Source of the DNA: Trema orientale | Lineage: Eukaryota > Streptophyta > Magnoliopsida > Rosales > Cannabaceae | NCBI GenBank assembly: GCA_002914845.1 | Contig: JXTC01000047.1 | Coordinates: 292,717-356,716, forward strand | Reading direction: 5' to 3' | Length of the DNA stretch: 64,000 nt | Shown here: one piece after another, positions 22,923 to 32,135 of the stretch | Position numbering within the stretch: position 1 is the first letter of the stretch | Layout of the letters: every line of letters starts with the position of its first letter | Program-made: the position numbers and the translations under genes | The notes under the pieces: model-generated | What the model was told of the DNA's origin: nothing | Seen by the model: only the letters and a program-made list of their open reading frames with translations | The model's database searches: none

Positions 22923-24465
22923 ATAATTGATTTTGGCGCAAGAAGCTTTAACTGATCATAGATGGAAAGCAGCCATGAATGAGGAAATGAAATCCCTCCA
23001 GAAAAATGAAACTTGGGAGCTTGTTGATCTTCCGCGAGGAAAGAAAGTAGTTAGATGTCGATGGATCTATACTGTAAAGTACATGGCTGACGATACAATT
23101 GAATGCTTTAAAGCAAGACTTGTGACAAAAGGATACACTCAAAACTATGGGATTGATTACACAGATACATTTGCACCTATAGCCAAAATCAACACAGTTC
23201 GCGTCTTGCTGTCTTTAGCTACAAATTTGGACTGGCCATTACAATATTTCGATGCAAAGAATGCTTTTCTATATGGTGAATTATCTGAACAAGTCTACAT
23301 GGATCTCCTACTAGGATGCATCATACCCGACAGACACAGCTAAAAAGTATGCAGGTTAAAGAAATTATTGTATAGTTTGAAGCAATCTCCAAGAGTATGG
23401 TTTGGAAGATTCATGAATTCTATGATAGCCTTCGGTATCATCAGAGCAAGTCTGATCATACCCTCTTTCTCAAAAAAATAACTGGATAAGATCACTGTAT
23501 TCATTATATATATAGATGACGTGGTGGTTACAGGAATGATTCTGAAGAAAGAAAGGCTTCTCAATAATAGTTATCTAAAGAATTTGAAATGAAAGATCTA
23601 GGCCATCTGAAATATTTTTATAGAATTGAAGTGTCTCGATCTACTAATGGAATATTTCTATCCCAAAGAAAGTATACCTTAGATCTATTATAAGAGACTG
23701 GTATATCGGTATGTCAACCAGTTAATATACCAGTGGAAGAAGGTTTAAAATTATGTGTTGAATCTAACTAGACACCAACTAATAAAGGAATATACCAAAG
23801 GCTTGTAGAAGATTGATGTATTATCGCATACCAGACCAATCTTAGCTTATACTTTGAGCATTGTCAACCAGTTCATGCATAATCCTGGAGAACAACATAT
23901 GAGTGCAGTCATATGCATTTTGAAATATCTAAAGTTTACACCAGGAAAAGGAATATTGTTCACAAATGCCTCAAATTATCAAAACATTAAAATGTATACT
24001 GATGCCGATTGGGCTGGTGCTCTAGATGATAGTCAATCTACTTCCGATTACCTTATATTCGTAGGAGATAATCTTGTAACATGGAGGAGCAAGAAATAAA
24101 ATGTTGTAGCCCGATCAAGTGCAGAAGTAGAATTTGGAGGTATGATGTTTGGTCTTTGTGAGGCATTATGGCTAAGACTCCTTTTACAAGATTTGGGTTA
24201 TCTATCTGAGTAACTGATCCAACTATTTCATGATAATAAAGCAGTTTGTGATATTGCCTATAATCCAGTTTAATATGATCATATCAAGCATGTCGAGGTG
24301 GGCTGATTTTTTATAAAGGAAAATTTGGATGGACAAATTGTGGAATTACCTAAAATTTGATCAGATGAACAAATGACTGATATCCTCACCAAAGCAGTCT
24401 CAAGAAAAATATTCTTAAATTTTCTAGACAAATTAGGTATATGTGATATCTATGCACCAACTTGA
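22923..24465 (+). pseudogene. copia protease stub, RT and RNase H remnant (outer element)
   Basis: IIDFGA at 22923-22940 is the protease active-site motif. Within a few bases the frame shifts into the RT start (EALTDHRWKAAMNEEM at about 22942), so the rest of the protease and the entire integrase are deleted. RT motifs follow: CFKARLVTKGYTQNYGIDY, FDAKNAFLYGE and, past frameshifts, a YIDD box near 23511. RNase H is seen at 23854-24099 (YTDADWAGALDDSQSTSDY) and to 24465. Multiple stops make it inactive. Confidence 0.88.
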
Positions 24466-24472
24466 GGGGGAG
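24461..24472 (+). promoter_or_regulatory. polypurine tract of outer copia
   Basis: TTGAGGGGGAG directly precedes the TGTTGAAA of the right LTR, the priming site for plus-strand DNA in this family. Confidence 0.85.
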
Positions 24473-24641
24473 TGTTGAAATATACAATGAGTCTTATCTC
24501 CCTCTCTCTTATTTTAGGGAGATTGTCTCTCCTTATTTTAAGGAGCTTGTTTGTCGGAATTGTGTTTCAAATCTCCCTTATAAATACCTTGTAAATATTT
24601 GATTCATTATGAATGAGAATAAACATTCATCAAATCTGTTA
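24473..24641 (+). repeat. 3' LTR of outer copia
   Basis: 169 bp, colinear with 14816-14984, followed by the second CATAT copy. Confidence 0.93.
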
Positions 24642-24646
24642 CATAT

Positions 24647-25374
24647 ATGTCAGACATAAACGACATACTTTTACTTAGGGAATCTTTAAATGACAACTAA
24701 TAAAGAAGGCCTAGGAATGTTTCTAATTCGTTGAAGAAACGACATGACACGATGTTATTCTTGGAAACGACAGATACCAAACCATAAGTCGTTTATGTTA
24801 CATAAAACGACATATTTTTAAATTGGGGTAATGGAGTCTTTAAACGACAACCAATAAAGACAACATGCCGTTTAGTTTGAAAGGTTTATAAAGAAAAAAA
24901 GGAAAAAAAGGAAAAAAAAAAAGGGCATTTCATTTATGTTAGTGAATGTTCTTAGAAGTAGTTATAAACAAAGTTCAGTTATAAAATCCACAAATACATG
25001 GGTTCCCACCAACAAAAAAAAAAAAAAAAAAAATCCATGAAATCGTAGATGCACATTAATTAATTTATAGACATTGGTCGAACGCCAAGTTAGAATCCAA
25101 TTAAGGGCAAGGGCTGCCTGCAGTTGAATTGCAAGTGGATGAGATCCATTACTAGTTAAATTACAGTGAATCTAGTGGAACTATATTCTATTAAAGGTCA
25201 CTAACATGGTTCAATTCCCCGTCCAAGCATCAAGCATGCCTACATATAATCTTCCATGTCCTTGCTTCAAAAAACCTGAGTTAAATAAAAGATAGCATAT
25301 CCTTAGACCAATAGAACATGAAGACTATATTCCATATATGAAACGCTGTTTATGTATGAGTTTGCCTTCTGTTA
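24647..25374. other. gene-free spacer with AAACGACA repeats
   Basis: The first 240 bp continue the AAACGACA/CGTTTA repeats split by the copia element. The rest is AT-rich with a poly-A run at 25013-25033. No gene was recognised. Confidence 0.5.
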
Positions 25375-25767
25375 ATTAGTATTTTGGGGTGTGACAAAAT
25401 TTTTTTAATTAGTCACTTATTAAAATATGAAGTCACAAATAATGTGATAATTGTACAATATATGGTCAATTGAGAAAATGTGACGTGTCAAAATTATACT
25501 GGACAAAATTAGACCACGATATTCCAAGACAAGTGTCAATTTCTTATTAGAAAATTAGCAAATTTATGCCACATCATCAAAAAATATGTGACACATAAAT
25601 CATAATGCCACATGTCGCAATACCACATAGCCATTTGTTAATCTACCATTATGTATAGGTGTTAAAACCCCCCATCTTCTTATTTTAGGAGATGACACAT
25701 TATGGGCTATGTGTCAATTTCTTGTAAATCTTGGAGCCCATTTTTATCTCTTCCACCGATTGGTATA

Positions 25768-25923
25768 GGGGCATGGATGTAGTCCCGCTCACGGGACCAG
25801 TCCCGTTCATGTGTTGACCAACATAGGTCATGTTTTGGCCAATACAGATCGGTCAAAATATGACATGTGTTGGCTAAAACATGAACGGGACCAGTCTCCT
25901 CGAAAGGACTACATCCGTGGCCA
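25768..25923. mobile_element. 156-bp hAT-type MITE
   Basis: Absent from the 3' LTR, where TTGGTATATGCC is continuous. It is flanked by 8-bp duplications TTGGTATA (25760-25767) and TTGATATA (25924-25931, one change). Ends GGGGCATGGATGTAGTCC and GGACTACATCCGTGGCCA are inverted repeats. Much of the rest is also inverted (ACGGGACCAGTCCCGTTCAT against ATGAACGGGACCAGT), so the element folds almost end to end. The 8-bp duplication points to hAT. Confidence 0.88.
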
Positions 25924-26520
25924 TTGATATATGCCTATATATAAGCTGTTACTGCAATAACAAGAGTATGGTTCATTGTTTTATCCATTCAATCAATTTA
26001 TTCACATATGTTTTACACACGCCTTTATCATCTCTTCATATAGTGCTCTTTACTGTTGAACAGCCAACTAAAATACCAAAAGTTTCTCTTTTGTTCTATT
26101 CCAACCGAAACCCCACTTACCACATCTACACACGTTTTTATTCATGGCAATCAACCAAAACTAATTGGTTTGTATATGCCATATCAATATCCTTTTCTTG
26201 CCTTTCTTATTTAATTTTCTTCTTCTTAAACTTATTTTTTATTCATCCATCATATTTACTCGTACACACATCTACATATATATATACATATATACACATA
26301 TATTAATACACATATCTATATCATCATCATCAATATTATTATTATTATTATTTTTTATTATTTTATAGATTTTGGGAATGCTGAGCTACTCACTTATTGT
26401 TTTCAATTGTTCCAAATATTTGTAGGGTGCTGACTATATATATTGTGCTAACATTTAAATTCTGTACTTTAAATATTCACAGACCCATGATTCTGGGTTG
26501 TTTAGCAAGTTGAGTTGTAG

Positions 26521-26775
26521 CGTAAATGACCCTTGTTTGCAACTATTTACGTTAAATTTAGCAGTTTTATTTTCTTTTATCTTCTTGTCAAAGATTTAAT
26601 TTTCTAATTATTTATTTTCAGTATTGTTTATTTATATTTCTGACTGAATGGCTGGAATCACCTGTGTCAGAAAATTAACCATCTTTTTTGTTTATTTCTG
26701 ACCATAAGGACGGTATCACCTGTGTCAGAAATACTAGATATCTAACACGTGGTGATGGTCATTGAAACCACCCAC
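26521..26775 (+). other. stem-loop array in the TR-GAG 5' LTR
   Basis: CGTAAAT (26521-26527) pairs with ATTTACG (26545-26551). TTTCTGAC pairs with GTCAGAAA twice (26637-26644 with 26666-26673; 26695-26702 with 26724-26731), each enclosing a 21-nt loop that ends ATCACCTGT. A weaker GTGGT/ACCAC pair follows near 26750-26770. See the findings for the covariation with 31251-31349 and 57158-57428. Confidence 0.75.
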
Positions 26776-26963
26776 ACTTGTTTACTTGCAGGTTGAGTAG
26801 ACGCCAATAATTTTTTTTTTGACACGTAGAATTTTATTACTACAATTTTCCACCTCATTTTCTCCATTTTCTACTACTATCTTGCTTATCATGAATTAAG
26901 TATTCTTATACTTAATTAATTTTTCCCTAATCAAATTGTAAAAAAAGCACCCTGGAACATTAA

Positions 26964-26981
26964 AGGCGACTTCACTGGAGA
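26964..26981 (+). promoter_or_regulatory. primer binding site of the TR-GAG element
   Basis: AGGCGACTTCACTGGAGA lies four bases inside the LTR end. It is close to the TGGCGACT...CTGGGGA site attributed to tRNA-Arg in Ogre/Tat elements (from memory). Confidence 0.6.
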
Positions 26982-27125
26982 GTAGTCAAGTGAAACTAGA
27001 TTTCTTCAGTATTTCTAAAATCTCAGAAATTATCTCGAAATTTTGTCCGTTCTTTATTTGAAAAAAAAATCATTTCTAGACTCTACCAAATTTTCTCTTT
27101 TGAAAAAAAAAAAGTCACTGTCAAA

Positions 27126-28170
27126 ATGACTGAGGAACAGAATTTACTAAGCAATGAAGCATTAACTCAGTAAGAGGAGACACTTGCTCAGATGAAAAGG
27201 ACATTCGAAAATTTGATGAAATCTCAGGAGTTGATGATGCAGAAATTGGCTGAGATAGAAAAGAAAGACAAACAAGGGACTACTGCTCCTGTCCCTTCTT
27301 GTCAAAACAAAAATTCACTCATATCAAACAATCAAGATTCTGTCATACCAACAACACAAGAAAATCCCGCCGATCTCATAGCTCCAGTTGGAACGAGTAA
27401 TGGAAATTCTCACAGTTTTATTATCAAAGAACAACTACAAGATGTGCTCAAAATAGAGGCAAAAAAACTAGTAAAATTATGACAACAGTAGATTTCCAGC
27501 CTCCTTATCCTGCACATATTTTATCCAAGTCATATCCGAAGGATTACACTAATCCTCATTTCAAGAAATTTGATGGAAAAAAAAGAAATGCAAAGGAGCA
27601 CATCATTGGTTTCCTAGATGATCTCGGAATCTACGCCAGCGACCAGGAATTGAGGTTAAGGGAGTTTTCAAAATCTCTCACAGACTGGGCATATTCATAG
27701 TTTGCCAATTTACTAGCAGGCAGTATCTCTACATGGGATGAATTGGACGCAATATTCTGCACTAAATTCTTCATAGCAGAGCGCAAATTAGATCTGTCTG
27801 ATCTTTCCAGTATAACACAAAAAGAAAATAAATCGCTCACAACTTATGTGAATAGATTCAAGGAAAAGGCTTTGGATTGCAAAGAAATCGTCTCAGAGAA
27901 CGAACTGATTCAGATGTGTGTCAAAGGCATGCGAGCTGAATACAAAGTCCACATTCAGAATCATGTCATCCCGAATTTTACCGAACTAATGTTCAGAGTA
28001 AGCAACACCGAAGAAACAATAATGGAATTATACAAATTTTCTGGAAGATCTGGTGCTGAGATTTAGGACAAGCCATCTTTTTCTAAGAAAAAAGGAGAGG
28101 TCACTTTGGTTGAAAAAGTGCGTCAAGACAAAAGAAATCGACCAACTCCTCCCGAGATAACTCTAACATA
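27126..28170 (+). pseudogene. Ty3-type gag of the TR-GAG element, broken
   Basis: Starts MTEEQNLLSNEALTQ. The central capsid part reads PHFKKFDGKKRNAKEHIIGF, LREFSKSLTDWAYS and FANLLAGSISTWDELDAIF, the retrotransposon gag fold of Tat/Ogre type. Breaks are a stop near 27171, a frameshift at about 27480, and stops at 27698-27700 and 28064-28066. A Cys/His region like the Tat gag knuckle (FHKKVGYATYDCYTVRKTYH) lies further on, near 28280. The protein is not producible from this copy. Confidence 0.82.
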
Positions 28171-28785
28171 AAATCAAATCATTGTACTCGTATGAGTATG
28201 GATAGAGGATGAGGTATTACGGCCTCCACCAGTCCAAACTCTGCCTACACCAAAAGAAACAAGGAACCCCAAGTTCTATTTGTTTCACAAGAAAGTAGGT
28301 TATGCTACATATGACTGTTATACAGTACGAAAAACCTACCATAAAAAAGCTCAAAGAGGCGAAATTTTATTAGGGCAACAACAACAAGGAGCTGAGAAAG
28401 AGGTTAAATAAATGTCTACACTGCTATTAAGACGACTGGTGAAGATAAAGTTTGTAAACAACTATCAAGAAATCTAGAAGCCACCATAGAGAAATCCACA
28501 AAGTCTCACATTCTGTAATGAGACAATATGAACCATCTTTAATAATTCACTGGGTTTAAAGCCCAGGTAAGTTTTTAGTACTAGCTATAATGACTCTACA
28601 GACATCCCATTCATTGGGGACTGTTAGTTGTAAAATATTTCAGTTATAATAAATGGTTGGTTTCTATTTTTTTCTATACTTTTATCATATGGTACATGTA
28701 ATTCATAAGCTTTAGTACCAGAATATTCAAATGAGGTTGCATAAAACTGCAATTATTATAAATCACATCTGATAACTTATACAGT
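28171..28785 (+). other. degraded gag tail and untranslated interior of the TR-GAG element
   Basis: The end of the gag reading frame (QRGEILLGQQQQGAEKEV, stop near 28411) is followed by AT-rich non-coding DNA. No RT or integrase motif was found in any frame. Confidence 0.6.
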
Positions 28786-29085
28786 CATGCGAAATGCTAC
28801 GACAATCGATAAAGTGATCTAACTAAAGCAGGATGATGCGAGATGCTAAGACTATTGACAATGTGACTTAGCTAGAGCAGGATCATGCGATATGCCATCA
28901 AGGCTAATCGACAAGATGACCTGGCCAAAAATAGGATCACGCGAAATGCCAAAAGCTATCGATAAGATAACCTGACTGAAAAAAGGATCATGGGAAATGC
29001 TAAAGCTATCGACAAAATGACCTGACTAAAACAGAATTATAAGGAATGCCGAATATCTCAAAGCTATCGACAAGATGATTTGTTT
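28786..29085 (+). repeat. minisatellite in the TR-GAG 3' untranslated region
   Basis: Six decayed units of about 46-54 bp start near 28786, 28833, 28884, 28938, 28989 and 29040. Each contains GCGAAATGC or a variant, then ATCGA(C/T)AA and TGACCTGACTAAA. Tandem repeats in this position are characteristic of Tat/Ogre elements. Confidence 0.85.
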
Positions 29086-30461
29086 CTAAATAATATCAGT
29101 GATATTATACTCATATTTTATATTTATACAAACATTTCTGACTTCAGAAAAAAAAAAACAGATGTAGATTATGTCTAATTAATTATCGTGAGAACTCTTT
29201 TATCAGATATTATATCTTGCTATATAGCCAGTTTATTAATTATCATCTATACTAATAAATATTGGGGACTAATTAAAACTCTTATTAGTTTCTATTTTTC
29301 TTATTCTTATCCCTAGTAATTATTTATATTTTCTCTTATATCTAAATGTGAGATTTTATTCTTTATATTGGACTAATCTCTCAATTTTGCAAGGCAATTT
29401 CTTCCTCAAAATTTATCTACATGAGATACTTACAATAATTTGGAAGCAGTAAACGTTCTTCTCAAGAGCTATTTTCAATGACATCATAAGCCGCTGCAAA
29501 GAATTACTATTAGCAAGCAAGCTGAATATAATCATTGAAGCTTCACAGAAATTAATATCAATAATACTCAAGCTCATCTCCAAAGTGTTGCTTACATACA
29601 ATGTACTATTTTTTCTTCTAGAGATTTTTTCCACTGGGTTTTGCTCTATTAAGGTTTTAATGAGGCGTTATTTGGGTTGGGCTAATCCAATAGAAATATT
29701 TTGACATGACTATCTGGAACCCAACTAGAGTTAGCTATCTGCTATTTGGAGCTTGCCAAGAGATCGTATCGGTCTTTCTTTTCAGATTTGAAGAAAATTA
29801 GTTTATCTTACATGTGGGTACCAACCTCGTTGGGATGTGCCTGTAAGGTAATGATGCTTCGTCTTCTTTCCAGAAGTTTTCTCTCTATGAATGCAGTATT
29901 TTCAAGACACATTCGAAGATTATATTAGAAAAAAAAAATTACATTAATGAGCTCAAGTGAATGGTCACATTCTCTACAGCTCTGGGGACTTAATATTTTG
30001 GGGTGTGACAAAATTTTTATAATTAGTCACTAACTAAAATATGAAGTCACAAATAATGTGATAATTGTGTAATATATGGTCAATTGAGAAAATGTGACGT
30101 GTCAAAATTATACTGGACAAAATTAGACCACGACATTCCAAGACAAGTGTCAATTTCTTATTAGAAAATTAGCAAATTTATGCCACATCATCAAAGAACA
30201 TATGACACATAAATCATAATGCCACATGTCGCAATACCACATGGCCATTTGTTAATCTACCATTATGTACAGGTGCTAAAATCCCCCATCTTCTTATTTT
30301 AAGAGATGACACATTATGGGCCATGTGTCAATTTCTTGTAAATCTTGGAGCCCATTTTTATCTCTTCCACCGATTGGTATATGCCTATATATAGGCTGTT
30401 ACTGTAATAACAAGAGCATGGTTCATTGTTTTATCCATTCAATCAATTTATTCTCATATAT

Positions 30462-30564
30462 ATATATATTTTTAAAAAGTGGGGCTTAACTAATGACCAC
30501 CACTTACTACAAATTAAAGGAAAATGACACACACACACATTATCAAGGTTTGAACCCCTGACTC
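30462..30564 (-). mobile_element. SINE copy 1 (5'-truncated, minus strand)
   Basis: Absent from the 5' LTR and flanked by a duplicated TTATTCTCATATAT (30448-30461 and 30565-30578). On the minus strand a B-box-like GGTTCAAACC is followed by a GT run and a 3' part. That part (TTTCCTTTAATTTGTAGTAA, GGTCATTAGTTAAGCCCCA) is shared with SINE copy 2. Confidence 0.8.
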
Positions 30565-30693
30565 TTATTCTCATATATTTTATACACGCCTTTATCATCT
30601 CTTCATATAATGCTCTTTAGTGTTGAACAGCCAACTAAAATACCAAAAGTTTCTCTTTTGTTCTATTCCAACCGAAACCCCACTTACCACATT

Positions 30694-30848
30694 CTCGGTC
30701 CTAGGTTCGAGTCACACCGGGGGTAGGCGTGAAAACCTATTATCCCCAATGGGATGGGGTGGGGATTGGGTAGTAGTAGGTATTTTCCTTTAATTTGTAA
30801 TAAGTGGAGGTCATTAGTTAAGCCCCATTTTCAAAAAAAAAAAAAAAA
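30694..30848 (+). mobile_element. SINE copy 2 (5'-truncated)
   Basis: Flanked by a 19-bp duplication AAACCCCACTTACCACATT (30675-30693 and 30849-30867). It has a pol III B box GGTTCGAGTC, a body GGTCATTAGTTAAGCCCCA and a poly-A tail merging into the duplication. The A box is missing, so it is 5'-truncated. The same family as copy 1, inserted in the opposite direction. Confidence 0.88.
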
Positions 30849-31734
30849 AAACCCCACTTACCACATTTACTACACATTTTTATTCATGGCAATCAACCAA
30901 AACTAATTAGTTTATATATGCCATATCAATATCCTTTTCTTGCCTTTCTTATTTAATTTTCTTCTTCTTAAACTTCTTTTTTATTCATCCATCATATTTA
31001 CTCGTACACAAATCTATATATATATACATATATTAATACACATATCTATATCATCATCGTTATTATTATTATTATTATTACAGATTTTAGGAATGCTGAG
31101 CTACTTACTTATTATTTTCTATTGTTCTAAATATTTGTAGGGTGCTGACTATATATATTGTGCTAATATTTAAATTCTGTACTGTTAATATTCACAGACC
31201 CGTGATTTCGAGTTGTTTAGCAAGTTGAGTTGTATAGCAAGTTGAGTTGTAACGTATACGACCCTTGTTTGTAACTGTTTACGTTAAGTTTAGTACTTTT
31301 ATTTTCTTTTATCTTTGACAAAATGACTGGAATCACCTTTGTCAAAGATCTAATTTTCTAATTATTTATTGTTAGTATTGTTTATTTATATTTCTGACTG
31401 AATGGCTGGAATCACCTGTGTCAGAAAATTAACCATCTTTTTTGTTTGTTTCTGACCATAAGGATGGTATCACCTGCTATCTAATACGTGGTGATGGTCA
31501 TTGAAATCACCAACACTTGTCTACTTGCAGGTTGAGCTGTCAAAGGCGCCAATAATTTTTTTTATTTTTGACACATGGAATTATATTGCTACAATTTTCT
31601 ACATAAATTTTCTATATTTTCTACCACTATCTTGCTTATCATGAATTAAGTATTCTTATACTTAATTAATTTCTCCCTAATCAAATTGTAAAAAAAGCAC
31701 CTCGGAATAATTAGTTTTCATTCCCCTTATTTAA

Positions 31735-32135
31735 ACTCACATTACAAAAAGAGTCACCTTTAAGTGACAACTTTTTAGTCGCAACAAAATTTTTTCATAT
31801 CTAAAAGTAATATTTAAGTCACAATTAAAATTTTTGTGCGACTAAAAGTATATATTTAGTCACAAGTAGTTAATAATATACTTTAAATCACAACCTTTCA
31901 CATATAGTAATCAAATTGATTGTGACTAGATGTAGTACTAATGTATTTCTAATCTTAATCTTTCACATATAATAATAAAATTGATTGCGACTAAAAATAC
32001 ATTTAGTCACAACATTTTGCACAGTCACAACAATTTATATTTTTTGTAACTAAAAGTTTTAATCATGGACATTTTAGTCACGACACAATGATAATAATAT
32101 TCTTTCAATCACAAATTTTATTAGGACTAAAAGTG
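31735..32135. repeat. CACTA-like non-autonomous repeat (AGTCACAA / GACTAAAAGT motifs)
   Basis: Begins TCACATTACAAAAAGAGTCAC, a degraded CACTACAA-type terminus. It consists of alternating AGTCACAAC and GACTAAAAGT motifs, typical of CACTA subterminal repeats. No coding sequence and no clear right terminus. Confidence 0.5.

Larger units (their letters stand above)
14811..24646 (+). mobile_element. outer Ty1-copia retrotransposon (defective, host of a nested copia)
   Basis: Target duplication CATAT occurs at 14811-14815 and 24642-24646. LTRs of exactly 169 bp (14816-14984 and 24473-24641) begin TGTTGAAATA and end ATCTGTTA. The initiator-Met primer site follows the left LTR and a purine tract precedes the right one. 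By eye the LTRs differ at about 12 of 169 sites. The interior holds gag and RT/RNase H remnants at 21918-24465, broken by many stops, with no integrase. A reverse-oriented copia element, a MITE and an assembly gap interrupt it. Confidence 0.93.
25380..26959 (+). repeat. 5' LTR of the TR-GAG element
   Basis: 1580 bp including a 156-bp MITE plus its 8-bp duplication. A TATA box (TATATATAA, 25936-25944) suggests transcription starts near 25970, so the stem-loops at 26521-26760 would lie in the RNA leader. Confidence 0.88.
29994..31709 (+). repeat. 3' LTR of the TR-GAG element
   Basis: Colinear with the 5' LTR apart from the MITE (absent here) and two SINE insertions (present only here). It contains the best-preserved copy of one stem-loop (31311-31349). 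Confidence 0.88.
25375..31714 (+). mobile_element. gag-only LTR retrotransposon (TR-GAG), Tat/Ogre-like
   Basis: Target duplication ATTAG at 25375-25379 and 31710-31714. Direct LTRs at 25380-26959 and 29994-31709 begin TATTTTGGGGTGTGAC and end GGAACA or GGAATA. The primer site at 26964-26981 resembles the tRNA-Arg site of Ogre/Tat elements. The interior encodes only a broken Ty3-type gag (27126-28170). No protease, RT, RNase H or integrase motif occurs before the 3' LTR, whose upstream region carries a minisatellite. It would need enzymes from a relative. Its LTRs have collected a MITE and two SINEs. Confidence 0.88.

Noticed and set aside
28786..29085. Spaced repeats resembling a CRISPR array or satellite
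   Set aside because: Six imperfect units in the 3' UTR of a Tat/Ogre-like element. This is the usual element-borne minisatellite.
30694..30760. Possible tRNA gene (GGTTCGAGTC B box)
   Set aside because: No cloverleaf or A box. The poly-A tail and 19-bp duplications identify a SINE.
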